DNA of 48,564 bases from JAAFIP01 sp031428975. Its GTDB lineage: Bacteria; Pseudomonadota; Gammaproteobacteria; Burkholderiales; Burkholderiaceae_C. Shown one piece after another: positions 24,481 through 33,448 of this stretch. Position numbers and translations under genes: made by a program. A model generated the notes under the pieces. It had not been told where the DNA came from and did not search any database. It saw only the letters and a list, made by a program, of their open reading frames with translations. How positions within the stretch are numbered: position 1 is the first letter of the stretch; each line of letters starts with the position of its first letter. Location: positions 1 through 48,564 of the forward strand of contig JANOYR010000040.1 of the NCBI GenBank assembly GCA_031428975.1, given 5' to 3'.

Positions 24481-25395
24481 CTAGACATGCTGCACGGGCT
24501 GCGCCCCCAGAGCCCGCAGCTGCGCTGCCACCGCGCCGCCAAGTGCCAGCGCCTCTTCCTGTGTGTGCACTGCCGCGCGGGCCTGCGCCAAGGCCAGTGG
24601 CTTGCCCGCATCGGGTTCGCCCCAGGCGCCATTGAGCTGGAGCAGATCGCCCTGCCATGTGGCAAAAGCTGCCAGCGGCATGGAGCAGCTGCCGCCCAAT
24701 GCGCGACTTACCTCGCGCTCGGCGGCCACTTGCAGCCAAGTGGCTTGGTGGGCCAGAGGCGCCAGCGCCTGCACCAAATCGGCCCTAGCGCTGCGAATTT
24801 CAATGCCCAAAGCGCCTTGCCCTGCTGCTGGCAGCATGGTGGTGGGCTCAAAAATTTGCCGTATACGGTGCCCTAACCCCAAGCGCTTGAGCCCAGCAGC
24901 CGCCAAAATAATCGCGCTGTAGCCGCCATCGTCAAGCTTTTTCAGCCGGGTATCCAAATTCCCACGCAGCGGTTCAATGCGCACATCTGGCCGCAGCGCT
25001 TGCAGCAGCACTACGCGGCGCAAGCTCGACGTGCCCACCACCGCACCCAGCGGTAAATCCGCAAGCGAATCAAAATGCGGCGACACCAAAGCATCGCGCG
25101 GGTCTTCGCGCTCCATCACGCAGGCCAGCGCAAAACCGCTTGGCAGCTCCATGGGCACGTCTTTGAGCGAATGCACAGCGATGTCGGCGCGGCCGTCTTC
25201 TAGCGCCGCCTCCAGTTCTTTGACAAACAGGCCTTTGCCGCCCACTTTGGACAGCGATCGGTCTAATATCTGGTCACCGCGCGTGGTCATGCCCAAAAGG
25301 CGCACGCTGTGCCCCAATGCCTCAAGCAGAGCACGCACATGCTCGGCCTGCCACAGGGCTAGGCGGCTTTCGCGGGTGGCAATCACTATCTTCAT
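24481..25395 (-). CDS. hemC: Porphobilinogen deaminase
   Basis: HemC joins four porphobilinogens into hydroxymethylbilane. The 304-residue protein has MKIVIATRESRLALWQAEHV, GGKGLFVKELE, VHSLKDVP with the catalytic Asp79, GTSSLRR, RGNLDTRL and GGSCSMPLAA, whose Cys237 holds the dipyrromethane cofactor. All key residues are intact. It is divergent from ppc with 58 bp between starts, and is the first gene of the hemC-hemD-hemX-hemY operon. Confidence 0.97.
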   Translation of the reverse strand: MKIVIATRESRLALWQAEHVRALLEALGHSVRLLGMTTRGDQILDRSLSKVGGKGLFVKELEAALEDGRADIAVHSLKDVPMELPSGFALACVMEREDPRDALVSPHFDSLADLPLGAVVGTSSLRRVVLLQALRPDVRIEPLRGNLDTRLKKLDDGGYSAIILAAAGLKRLGLGHRIRQIFEPTTMLPAAGQGALGIEIRSARADLVQALAPLAHQATWLQVAAEREVSRALGGSCSMPLAAFATWQGDLLQLNGAWGEPDAGKPLALAQARAAVHTQEEALALGGAVAAQLRALGAQPVQHV

Positions 25396-25453
25396 TGTTT
25401 TGGTAACCAGTCTGTAATCAATTCGTCAATTTAACCTAGCCCTAGATGCTAGC

Positions 25454-28315
25454 ATGGCAACTATGAAAACCTCCTTAACAAGTGCCAGCGTCTCTCAGCC
25501 TAAAAACCCCGCAGCCAAAAGCGCCGCCATGTCCCGCAAAGACAAAGAGCGCCCATTGGTAGACGACATTCGGCTCTTGGGCCGTATTTTGGGTGACGTG
25601 ATCCGCGAGCAAGACGGTGCACCCGCTTACGAGTTGGTCGAGAAAATCCGCAAACTCTCGGTCACCTTTCGCCGCCATGCCGACGAGACGGCGCAAGAAG
25701 GCTTGAAAAAGCTGCTCAAAAGCCTCACCAATGACCAAACCGTGAGCGTGATTCGCGCTTTCACGTATTTCAGCCATTTGGCCAATTTGGCCGAAGACCG
25801 CCACCACATCCGCCGCCGCGCCGTGCATGAGCAGCGTGGCGATGTGCAAGACGGCAGCCTCGATGCCGCTTTTGCCCGCCTGCGCGCCAGTGGCCACACC
25901 GCCAAAAGCATTGCCAAGACACTGGCCAGTGCCTTTATTTCCCCTGTGCTCACGGCCCACCCCACCGAAGTGCAGCGCAAAAGTATCCTCGACACCGAAC
26001 GCGCAATTGCCCACATACTCACCCAACGCGACGCGCCCCTGATGGCCCGCGAGCGCACAGCGCTCGATGCTCAGTTGCGCGCCCGTGTGACCCAGCTGTG
26101 GCAAACGCGGCTACTTCGCTACACCAAGCTCACCGTGGCCGACGAGGTGGAAAACGCCCTAAGCTACTATGAGGCCACCTTTTTGCGCGAAATCCCCAAG
26201 CTCTATGCAGACGTAGAAGAGCGTGTGGGCAAAGTAGACGAGGCGTTTTTTCGCATGGGCAACTGGATAGGCGGCGACCGCGACGGCAACCCCAATGTAA
26301 ATGCCGACACCTTGAACCACGCCCTGCGCCGCCAAGCCGAAGTGGCTCTGCGCCACTACCTTACCGAAGTGCACCATTTGGGCGCAGAGCTGTCGGTATC
26401 CCTCATGCTGGTAGGCGTGTCGCCCGCCATGCAAGCGCTGGCCGCCAGCAGCCCCGATGTCAACGAACACCGCCAAGACGAGCCCTACCGCCGCGCCTTA
26501 ATTGGCATGTATGCACGCTTAGCCGCCAGCCTGCGGGCGCTCACGGGCACCGAGGCGGCCCGCCACGCTGTGGCTCCGCAAAACCCCTACCCCCATGCCG
26601 AGGCATTTTTGCACGACCTGCGCGTCATCGAGCAGTCGCTGCAAGACACCAAAGGCGGGCACTTAATCGGTATGCGTTTGGCGGGCTTGATCCGCGCTGT
26701 ACAGGTGTTTGGCTTCCATTTGGCCACCATCGACCTGCGCCAAAGCTCGGACAAACACGAGGAAGTGGTCGCCGAACTGCTGGCCACCGCACGCATCGAA
26801 GCCAATTATTCGGCTTTAGACGAATCTGCCAAACGCACACTGCTGCTCAAGTTACTCTGCGAATCGAGGCCTTTGCGCGTAGTGGGCGCACACTACAGCG
26901 CCCATGCGCAAAGCGAAATCGCCATATTTGAAGCCGCCAAAACCGCACGGCAGCGGTTTGGCGCGGCGGCTGTTTTCCATTACATCATCAGCCACACCGA
27001 AAGCGTGAGCGACTTGCTAGAAGTCTTGGTGCTGCAAAAGGAAACCGGCCTGATGGCCTCCACGCTCGACGCGGCAGCCACTGCCGAACTCATCGTCGTG
27101 CCGTTGTTTGAAACCATTGAAGACCTGCGCAATGCCGCGCCCATCATGCGCGAGTTTTACGCCCTGCCCGGCATAGCGGCCATGGTGCAGCGCTCGGCTG
27201 CCAATGGTGCATTGCGTGACGCGCCCGAACAAGACATCATGCTGGGTTACTCTGACAGCAACAAAGACGGCGGGATTTTCACCAGCAACTGGGAGCTTTA
27301 TCGGGCTGAAATCGCCTTGGTGAGTTTGTTTGACCAACTCAAAGCCTCGCATGGCATCACCCTGCGAATGTTCCATGGCCGAGGCGGCACTGTGGGGCGT
27401 GGCGGCGGCCCGAGCTACCAAGCCATATTGGCACAACCCGCAGGCACGGTGCGCGGCCAAATACGCGTCACCGAGCAAGGCGAAGTCATTGCCTCTAAAT
27501 ACGCCAACCCCGAAATAGGCCGCCGCAACCTCGAAACCTTGGTGGCCGCCACGCTAGAGGCCACCCTGCTCACCCCCGCCAAAAGCGCCCCACAAGGCTT
27601 CATCGACGCCGCCACCGAGCTGTCCGCCCTGTCGATGCAGGCCTACCGCAAGCTGGTCTACGACACGCCGGGTTTCACCGATTACTTCTTTGCTGCCACG
27701 CCAATCCGCGAGATTGCGGGGCTCAACATCGGATCGCGCCCAGCCAGCCGCAAGCCCAGCCAGCGCATTGAAGACCTGCGCGCTATTCCTTGGGGCTTTA
27801 GCTGGGGCCAATGCCGCCTGACTTTGCCAGGCTGGTACGGCTTTGGCAGTGCCGTGGAGCAGTATTTAGAGAAAAATAAGGCAATGTCACCGTCAAATGG
27901 TCATATGTTGCTACAAAAAATGCAGCGTGATTGGCCATTTTTTAAAACCCTGCTGTCCAACATGGACATGGTAATCGCCAAGTCAGACTTGGCCTTGGCA
28001 TCGCGCTACGCCGAATTGGTGACCGATGCCAAGCTGCGCAAACGCATTGTGGCCGACATCGACGCCGAATGGCACAAAACCGCCAAAGCATTAGCCCTGA
28101 TCACCGGCGAGAAGAACCGCCTAGCCAACAACCCAGCCCTTGCCCGCAGCATCGAACACCGCTTCCCCTACATCGACCCTCTGCACCACCTGCAAGTAGA
28201 GCTGATTCGCCGCTACCGCCAAGGCAAAAACGAACAAGACCGCGACGAACGCGTGCAGCGCGGGATCCATATTAGTATTAACGGGATTGCGGCGGGATTG
28301 CGCAATACGGGTTAA
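25454..28315 (+). CDS. ppc: Phosphoenolpyruvate carboxylase
   Basis: This enzyme converts phosphoenolpyruvate and bicarbonate to oxaloacetate, replenishing the citric-acid cycle. The 953-residue protein has VLTAHPTEVQRKS with catalytic His169, GNWIGGDRDGNPNV, GYSDSNKDGG and FHGRGGTVGRGGGP (His641). The C-terminus is INGIAAGLRNTG, as in the family. Start at ATG 25454; a second ATG lies 9 nt later. A copy of the dispersed element lies in a surface stretch (about 810-825, M-S-P-S-N-G-H-M-L-L) just before the conserved DWPFFKTLLSNMDMV. Confidence 0.97.
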   Translation: MATMKTSLTSASVSQPKNPAAKSAAMSRKDKERPLVDDIRLLGRILGDVIREQDGAPAYELVEKIRKLSVTFRRHADETAQEGLKKLLKSLTNDQTVSVIRAFTYFSHLANLAEDRHHIRRRAVHEQRGDVQDGSLDAAFARLRASGHTAKSIAKTLASAFISPVLTAHPTEVQRKSILDTERAIAHILTQRDAPLMARERTALDAQLRARVTQLWQTRLLRYTKLTVADEVENALSYYEATFLREIPKLYADVEERVGKVDEAFFRMGNWIGGDRDGNPNVNADTLNHALRRQAEVALRHYLTEVHHLGAELSVSLMLVGVSPAMQALAASSPDVNEHRQDEPYRRALIGMYARLAASLRALTGTEAARHAVAPQNPYPHAEAFLHDLRVIEQSLQDTKGGHLIGMRLAGLIRAVQVFGFHLATIDLRQSSDKHEEVVAELLATARIEANYSALDESAKRTLLLKLLCESRPLRVVGAHYSAHAQSEIAIFEAAKTARQRFGAAAVFHYIISHTESVSDLLEVLVLQKETGLMASTLDAAATAELIVVPLFETIEDLRNAAPIMREFYALPGIAAMVQRSAANGALRDAPEQDIMLGYSDSNKDGGIFTSNWELYRAEIALVSLFDQLKASHGITLRMFHGRGGTVGRGGGPSYQAILAQPAGTVRGQIRVTEQGEVIASKYANPEIGRRNLETLVAATLEATLLTPAKSAPQGFIDAATELSALSMQAYRKLVYDTPGFTDYFFAATPIREIAGLNIGSRPASRKPSQRIEDLRAIPWGFSWGQCRLTLPGWYGFGSAVEQYLEKNKAMSPSNGHMLLQKMQRDWPFFKTLLSNMDMVIAKSDLALASRYAELVTDAKLRKRIVADIDAEWHKTAKALALITGEKNRLANNPALARSIEHRFPYIDPLHHLQVELIRRYRQGKNEQDRDERVQRGIHISINGIAAGLRNTG
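27883..27927 (+). repeat. 45-nt dispersed element, copy in ppc
   Basis: Plus-strand copy with GTCA words at 4-7, 10-13 and 18-21. It matches the rne-leader copy without a gap over element positions 9-31. It is read in frame 2 here, unlike the frame-1 copies in other genes. Confidence 0.75.
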
Positions 28316-28375
28316 ATTAATGCGCTTTAGCTGACACGCCGTTTGATGAGTTGGGCTAGATTTGTCGATTTGATT

Positions 28376-28394
28376 GCATATATATAATTAATGC
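28376..28394 (+). promoter_or_regulatory. Candidate hicAB promoter/operator
   Basis: An AT-rich stretch with TATATAAT lies about 20 bp upstream of the hicA start and is bracketed by GCAT and ATGC. A -10 role for hicAB and a HicB binding site are both plausible. The -35 region is unclear. Confidence 0.35.
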
Positions 28395-28407
28395 TATCAT
28401 CTAGCCT

Positions 28408-28659
28408 GTGAATAACAAACACCGCAAAACCCTTGAGGCAATTTTGGCCGAACCAGCCAATGGCAATATCGAGTGGGCAAGGATTGAAGCTTTGTTTGTG
28501 GCCTTGGGCTGCAAAGTGGTTGAAGGGCCGGGTTCATCTATCACACTTGATTGGCAAGGAAGACGCGCCAGTTTTCACAGACCGCATCCCGGCAAAGAAG
28601 CATTGCGCTACAGGGTGAAAGCAGCGCGTGAGTTTTTACAACGTATTGACACAGCATGA
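28408..28659 (+). CDS. hicA: HicA-like mRNA interferase toxin
   Basis: An 83-residue protein starting at GTG 28408 (MNNKHRKTLEAILAEP). The double-stranded-RNA-binding-like pattern is seen: IEWARIEALFVALGCKVVEGPGSS, ITLDWQGRRASFHRPHPGKEA, LRYRVKAAREFLQRI. The HRPHP segment is common in one HicA branch. By family knowledge it cleaves mRNA when HicB is lost. hicB starts 10 nt after its stop. It lies between ppc and the phthalate-type cluster. Confidence 0.87.
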   Translation: MNNKHRKTLEAILAEPANGNIEWARIEALFVALGCKVVEGPGSSITLDWQGRRASFHRPHPGKEALRYRVKAAREFLQRIDTA

Positions 28660-28669
28660 AAGGCGCAAT

Positions 28670-29044
28670 ATGACCAACTCCATGACTAACTCCATGACTT
28701 ATAAGGGCTACACCACCCACATGGTGTTTGACACCGAAGACAAAATCATCGTTGGGCGCGTGCTGGATGTCGATGACATCATCACTTTTCACGGTGAGTC
28801 GGTGGCAGAGTTCGAGTCAAATTTTCAAATGGTGGTGGATGACTACATGGCCGCCTGCCTGAAGCTGGGCGGCGCACCCGAAAAACCAGCGGGAGGCAAG
28901 CTCATGCTCAGAATTGCGCCCACAGTGCATGCTGCAGCGCTCAAAGCAGCTTCGCAGAGCGGTGTGAGCTTGAATAAATGGGCAGAGCAGGCGCTCAAGG
29001 CTGCCACCCAAATGACTGGCGTGCAAATGCTCAAAAATGTTTGA
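28670..29044 (+). CDS. hicB: HicB-family antitoxin
   Basis: A 124-residue protein with a HicB N-terminal fold (MTYKGYTTHMVFDTEDKIIVGRVLDVDD, ITFHGESVAEFESNFQMVVDDYM) and a C-terminal ribbon-helix-helix (LMLRIAPTVHAAALKAASQSGVSLNKWAEQAL). It should neutralise HicA and bind the operator. Three in-frame ATG codons occur at 28670, 28682 and 28694 in a 12-nt tandem duplication (M-T-N-S, M-T-N-S, M-T-Y), so the true start is uncertain. Confidence 0.87.
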   Translation: MTNSMTNSMTYKGYTTHMVFDTEDKIIVGRVLDVDDIITFHGESVAEFESNFQMVVDDYMAACLKLGGAPEKPAGGKLMLRIAPTVHAAALKAASQSGVSLNKWAEQALKAATQMTGVQMLKNV

Positions 29045-29064
29045 GCGCTAAGCATCTATCTCAA

Positions 29065-29082
29065 GCTTGGCATTGGCCAAGC
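29065..29082. terminator. Hairpin between convergent hicB and decarboxylase genes
   Basis: GCTTGGC and GCCAAGC pair over 7 bp with a 4-nt loop in the 48-bp gap between the convergent stops. No T-run follows on either strand, so it is at most a weak terminator. Confidence 0.35.
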
Positions 29083-29092
29083 ACCTAAGCAC

Positions 29093-30085
29093 TCAAATCT
29101 TAAACGACTCCAAGGACTCCGGTGCAAACAACTCATCGGGGGTGAGCAAGCGTTTAGACAGGCCCTGCTCCAAGTGGTAGCGGGTAAAGGTCTCTAGCAC
29201 ATGGCGGTTTTTTTCTAGGCCGTAGGCCCACCAGTCGTCGCCCATTTCGCGGCGGGTGTCTTCCACATGCGCTGTCAGCCACGGCAGCATGGTTTTGAGC
29301 GCTGCGGTTTCTTGCAGGTCGGCGTAGGTGTGGCGCTGCGCGGCAATAAAGGCTTTGGTGAGCGACTGGGCAATCCAGCGGTTGGCCTCGTAGACATCGC
29401 GGCGCATCACCACGGTGTGCATGATGGGGAAGATTTTGGTTTGGCGATAGTAGGCGCGTTCAATTTCGGCGTAATTTTCAAACAGGCGCTTGACCTTACC
29501 ATCGCCCAGATAAAAACTCGACGGAGCACGCGCGGTGTACAGCGCATCGAGAGCGCCTGTGTGCAGCATGCCTGACAGGGTTTGGTCTGGGCCTATGGGG
29601 TTGACTTGGATGTTGGGCGGAAGTTCGAGTTTGAGCTTTTCTACGCGGCCCGTTTCTTCCTCGCCGCCATACCAATAGGGCTGCGCGTCTACTGGCACGC
29701 CGTAGTGGTCGCTCAAAATACCGCGAATCCACACAGGCGCAGTCATTTGGTATTCGGGGCTGGCAATGCGCTTGCCAATCAGGTCTTTGGGTTCTTGAAT
29801 GCCTGCATGGGCGTTAACAAATATGCAGGAGTGGCGGAAAAAGCGCGAAGGGAAAATGGGCAGGGCAATGAAAGGCTTGTCGGGGTGGTGCAGGCTCACG
29901 CAGTAGCTAGACAGCGACATTTCGCACACGTCAAATTCGCGGAATCTGGCTTGGCGAAAAAAGGTTTCCTCCACTGGTAAATTGAGGTAATTCAGGTCAA
30001 TGCCGTCGGGCTGTACCGCGCCATCCATCAGGGCGCGGGTGCGGTCGTAGTTCCAGCAGGCAAAAGAGAGGCGCAATTTAGGCAT
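29093..30085 (-). CDS. 4,5-dihydroxyphthalate decarboxylase-like protein (Pht5/OphC type)
   Basis: A 330-residue protein with LRLSFACWNYDRTRALMDGAVQPDGIDLNYLNLPVEETFFR, FDVCEMSLSSYCV, GKRIASPEYQMTAPVWIRGIL and GGEEETGRVEKL. This set fits the family that includes 4,5-dihydroxyphthalate decarboxylase, which gives protocatechuate. The fold resembles periplasmic binding proteins, but there is no signal peptide, so it acts in the cytosol. It is the last gene of the minus-strand arm of the cluster, 13 nt after the Bug receptor. The substrate is inferred from context. Confidence 0.8.
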   Translation of the reverse strand: MPKLRLSFACWNYDRTRALMDGAVQPDGIDLNYLNLPVEETFFRQARFREFDVCEMSLSSYCVSLHHPDKPFIALPIFPSRFFRHSCIFVNAHAGIQEPKDLIGKRIASPEYQMTAPVWIRGILSDHYGVPVDAQPYWYGGEEETGRVEKLKLELPPNIQVNPIGPDQTLSGMLHTGALDALYTARAPSSFYLGDGKVKRLFENYAEIERAYYRQTKIFPIMHTVVMRRDVYEANRWIAQSLTKAFIAAQRHTYADLQETAALKTMLPWLTAHVEDTRREMGDDWWAYGLEKNRHVLETFTRYHLEQGLSKRLLTPDELFAPESLESFKI

Positions 30086-30098
30086 TTAAAAACACCAC

Positions 30099-31067
30099 TT
30101 ACTCTGCCTTGATACCAGCAGCGGTGATGGCTTTGCCAAAGCGCTCGTTTTCGGCCAAAACAGCTTTGAGGTAGTCGGCAGGTGTGCCGCCTACAGCATC
30201 CATGCCGCCATTGCCCATGAGGCTAGCCAGCTCAGGCGTTTTGGCAATAGCAGCAATTTCAGAGCTAATTTTGTTGACAATGGCGGCACTGGTGCCTTTG
30301 GCGGCAAATATGCCGACCATGGGCGCAAAATCAAAGCCTGGCACCAGCTCACCGATGGTGGGTAAATTGGGCGCTAGGGGCGATCGGCTGACCGCATTCA
30401 CCGCTAACACTTTGAGCTGCCCCGCTTTGACAAAACCACCAATGGAGGGCATGGCTGAAAAAACCGCCTGCACTTGACCGCCTACCAGCGCAGGAACCGA
30501 CTGCGATGTGCCTTTGAACGGCACATGTTTGATGTCTAGGCCGAGCGCCGCGTTCATGGCTTCGTGGCATAAATGGTGGGTGCTGCCCACGCCAGACGAG
30601 CCGTAGTTGAGCATGCCCGGTTTGGCTTTGGCAAGGGCAATGAATTCGTCCAAAGTATTCACGCCTAAGCTCGGATGCACGGCCAAAAACAAAGGGGCAC
30701 GGGCCATCATGGAGACTGGCACGAAGTCTTTGTTCAGGTCGTAATTGAGCGTTTTGTAAATGCGCGGGTTGATAGAAAACATAGAGCCATCGGTGACCAA
30801 AAATGTGTAGCCATCAGCGGGGCTACCCGATATGGCCTGCGCCGCCACCACGCCGTTAGCGCCCGGTTTGTTGTCAATGAGCACACCCTGCCCCCACTTG
30901 GCCGACAACCGCTGCGCATACATCCGCGCGACAGTGTCTGGAAAGCCCCCCGCACCATACGGCACTACGAATTTGATAGCTTTACTGGGATACTCAGATT
31001 GCGCCATAGCACATATGGGGCTTACGAGTGAAAAGCTTGCTACTTGTAGAATTTGTCTGCGTTGCAT
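30099..31067 (-). CDS. Bug/TctC tripartite tricarboxylate transporter receptor
   Basis: A 322-residue periplasmic solute-binding protein of the Bug family. The signal peptide ends near MAQ (residues 1-23), followed by YPSKAIKFVVPYGAGGFPDTVAR, the family entry motif. NYGSSGVGSTHHLCHEAM and PFKGTSQSVPALVGGQVQ are further marks. No TctA or TctB genes are in the window, as is common for Bug receptors. Lying between the oxygenase and the decarboxylase, it probably delivers the aromatic acid for this pathway. Confidence 0.9.
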   Translation of the reverse strand: MQRRQILQVASFSLVSPICAMAQSEYPSKAIKFVVPYGAGGFPDTVARMYAQRLSAKWGQGVLIDNKPGANGVVAAQAISGSPADGYTFLVTDGSMFSINPRIYKTLNYDLNKDFVPVSMMARAPLFLAVHPSLGVNTLDEFIALAKAKPGMLNYGSSGVGSTHHLCHEAMNAALGLDIKHVPFKGTSQSVPALVGGQVQAVFSAMPSIGGFVKAGQLKVLAVNAVSRSPLAPNLPTIGELVPGFDFAPMVGIFAAKGTSAAIVNKISSEIAAIAKTPELASLMGNGGMDAVGGTPADYLKAVLAENERFGKAITAAGIKAE

Positions 31068-31085
31068 GGTTATTTCCTCTGGTAT

Positions 31086-32381
31086 TTACTGATTGGGCAT
31101 GCCCAAGCCGCGCCAATCGGTGGTTTTGGGTACTATGCCTTCAAAGGCGCGTACCCCTTTTTCATACTGCGCATGCGCGTGCTCGCCTATGATTGTGCCG
31201 CTTTTTTGCGCTTCTTGCGCTGCCGCTACCATCATGCGGCGAAACTCCACAATCGCTTGGTCGCTTGCGCCCAAGCGGTCATTGCTGCGGTCGGCTATGG
31301 GGCCCATGGTTTCCCACATGGCTATGTCTTGGTTGGGTATGCCACGTATGCCTGTGAAGTTGCCCAACTGCATGCTTTGGCGGTCTTGCAAATAGCCGTT
31401 GGCCAAATTACGTACTTTTTGGAATGCTTTGTCCACATCGATGCCCACCTGTGCGCTGCAAAATTTGCGCCATTCCTCGGGGTCAATTCCGCCTGTTCCA
31501 TCAGCCGTCCACGCAATGAAATGGAACATGGTGTGGGTGTCGTCAATTGGCACATTGATATTGGCCACGTTGTACAGGTTGTTAGGCGGTATCAGCACTG
31601 TGCTAGGCGCTACAAATACCGATATACGCACATACTGGTTGTCCGCTGCATTGGTGATAGGGCGACGAATGGCGGCGTATTTAAATCCGTAGTCGGTGGG
31701 CTGCACTGAAAATTTGGGGGCTTTGTCGGTGCTGGGGCGCAACCATGACTTTGCGGTGGCTCGGGCTTTGTCTACTCTGGCGGGCAACATATCGGTGCTG
31801 TGCAAACTGGAGCTATGGGCTGAGTCAATGGCCCCTTCGAGTATTTGCGCCCAATTGCAATCAATGGCGATTTTGACCACGCTGACTTTGCTGTGCACCT
31901 CGGGAGCCCATGCGGGTGGCTTAAACGCTGGGGCAATTTGCGTATCGCCCAGGCGCGCCCCCATGTACACCCAGACCATGCCCGCGTGCTCGTGGGTGGC
32001 ATAGGCTTTGTGTTTGACTGCGGCACTGCCGTCGGCATGCGTGCAAGCGCCTGCGGGCTCGCTGGGCATCTCGATCACATCTCCCAACACATTGACTTTC
32101 CATCCGTGGTATAGGCAGCGCAGGCCACAGTCTTCGTTGCGGCCAAATTGCAAAGACGCGCGGCGATGCGGGCAATAACGGTCCATCACGCCAATAGCAC
32201 CATCGCTGTCCCGCCATGCCACCAAGTCTTCGCCCAGCAGGCGAATGGATACGGGTTCGCTGTCAAGGTTGGGGATTTCTTCGCTCAGGCAAGCGGGCAG
32301 CCAATGTCTGCGCATAATCTGGCCCATAGGCGCATCGCCTTCCACCCGACACAACAGTTGGTTTTCTTCTGGGGTCAACAT
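31086..32381 (-). CDS. Phthalate 4,5-dioxygenase-type Rieske oxygenase (Pht3/OphA2-like)
   Basis: A 431-residue ring-hydroxylating oxygenase. I start at ATG 32381 (MLTPEENQLLCRVEGDAPMG), as in phthalate dioxygenase; a longer reading from 32495 crosses the divergent promoter. The Rieske ligands are in DRYCPHRRASL and LRCLYHGWKV. The iron site is DSAHSSSLHS (D-x2-H-x4-H). The family would dihydroxylate phthalate at C4 and C5 using electrons from the reductase encoded divergently. No small subunit is present, as expected for single-component oxygenases of this class. Confidence 0.87.
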   Translation of the reverse strand: MLTPEENQLLCRVEGDAPMGQIMRRHWLPACLSEEIPNLDSEPVSIRLLGEDLVAWRDSDGAIGVMDRYCPHRRASLQFGRNEDCGLRCLYHGWKVNVLGDVIEMPSEPAGACTHADGSAAVKHKAYATHEHAGMVWVYMGARLGDTQIAPAFKPPAWAPEVHSKVSVVKIAIDCNWAQILEGAIDSAHSSSLHSTDMLPARVDKARATAKSWLRPSTDKAPKFSVQPTDYGFKYAAIRRPITNAADNQYVRISVFVAPSTVLIPPNNLYNVANINVPIDDTHTMFHFIAWTADGTGGIDPEEWRKFCSAQVGIDVDKAFQKVRNLANGYLQDRQSMQLGNFTGIRGIPNQDIAMWETMGPIADRSNDRLGASDQAIVEFRRMMVAAAQEAQKSGTIIGEHAHAQYEKGVRAFEGIVPKTTDWRGLGMPNQ

Positions 32382-32420
32382 ACAAAATCTTCGCGTTTTT
32401 TGCAAATACACTTGCGCCAA

Positions 32421-32451
32421 TATACTTAGCGGACTAAGATTACAAAGTATA
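32421..32451. promoter_or_regulatory. Inverted repeat in divergent promoter of the aromatic cluster
   Basis: TATACTT (32421-32427) and AAGTATA (32445-32451) form a 7-bp inverted repeat. Inside it CTTAG (32425-32429) and CTAAG (32434-32438) form a second one. It lies in the 89-bp gap between the oxygenase and reductase starts, the natural place for the MarR regulator encoded at 34,659 to bind. Confidence 0.5.
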
Positions 32452-32470
32452 CCCCCGATTCCCTCTCTGT

Positions 32471-33448
32471 ATGCACCACACTGAAACACCTTCACGCACT
32501 TGGTTCAATCTACAAGTCGTCTCCAAACAATCGGTTGCGCAGGACATCGTCGCTTTTGAACTGGCACTGACTGACGGCGGTGATTTGCCTGTATTTACTG
32601 CAGGCGCACACATTCAGGTGCTCACACCCAGCGGCGTGCAGCGCAATTACTCGCTTTATAACGACCCTGCTGAACGCCATCGATACTGTATCGCCGTGAA
32701 GCGCGACGCAGCAGGGCGTGGCGGCTCGGTCAGCATGGCCGATAGCTTGCAAATTGGCCATACACTGCCAGTGCGCAATCCAGACAATGCATTTGCGCTG
32801 CACCCGCGTGCCAAACGATTTTTATTCATTGCGGGCGGAATTGGCATCACGCCGATGATGGCCATGCTGCAAGAGGCACAGGTCAGCCATGCGGGTGCAT
32901 TTAAATTGGTGTACTGCACCCGCAACCAGGGCAGCACCGCCTTTGCCGATACGCTCATTGCGCCTCATATACGATCCAAAGTAACGCTCCACCACGACCA
33001 TGGCGACCCCAGTGCAGCATTTGATTTTTGGCCTTTACTGGAAAAACCCGTTGCAGGCACACATATTTATAGTTGTGGTCCACGCAAGCTCATGGACGCC
33101 GTGAAAGACATGAGCGGTCATTGGCCTTTTGGCTCGGTGCATTTTGAAAGCTTTGGGGTAGATGCAGCCTTGCGCCAGACCAACCGCGCTTTTGACATCA
33201 CGCTGCAAAGCACGGGACAAACCGTGCACGTAGATGCCCACACGAGCATGCTTGACGCTTTAAGGGCGCAGCACATACCCGTGCGCAGTAGCTGCGAAAG
33301 CGGCACCTGCGGATCGTGCAAAACTGTCTTGGTGAGCGGGGCATGCGAACACCGCGATTACGTGTTGTCTGAGCAAGAAACACAAACGCATGTGATGGTG
33401 TGTGTCTCGCGGGCTGCGGCAGGTTCTAGTTTGGTGCTGGGTTTATGA
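32471..33448 (+). CDS. Phthalate dioxygenase reductase-type oxidoreductase (Pht2/OphA1-like)
   Basis: A 325-residue flavin and [2Fe-2S] reductase. The FMN-binding region has GVQRNYSLYND, the NAD-binding region has FIAGGIGITPMMAML (about residues 118-132), and the C-terminal plant-type ferredoxin has SSCESGTCGSC with three of its four Cys ligands. This order (FMN, NAD, ferredoxin) matches phthalate dioxygenase reductase. It feeds electrons to the divergently encoded oxygenase and overlaps the next gene by 4 nt. Confidence 0.88.
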   Translation: MHHTETPSRTWFNLQVVSKQSVAQDIVAFELALTDGGDLPVFTAGAHIQVLTPSGVQRNYSLYNDPAERHRYCIAVKRDAAGRGGSVSMADSLQIGHTLPVRNPDNAFALHPRAKRFLFIAGGIGITPMMAMLQEAQVSHAGAFKLVYCTRNQGSTAFADTLIAPHIRSKVTLHHDHGDPSAAFDFWPLLEKPVAGTHIYSCGPRKLMDAVKDMSGHWPFGSVHFESFGVDAALRQTNRAFDITLQSTGQTVHVDAHTSMLDALRAQHIPVRSSCESGTCGSCKTVLVSGACEHRDYVLSEQETQTHVMVCVSRAAAGSSLVLGL

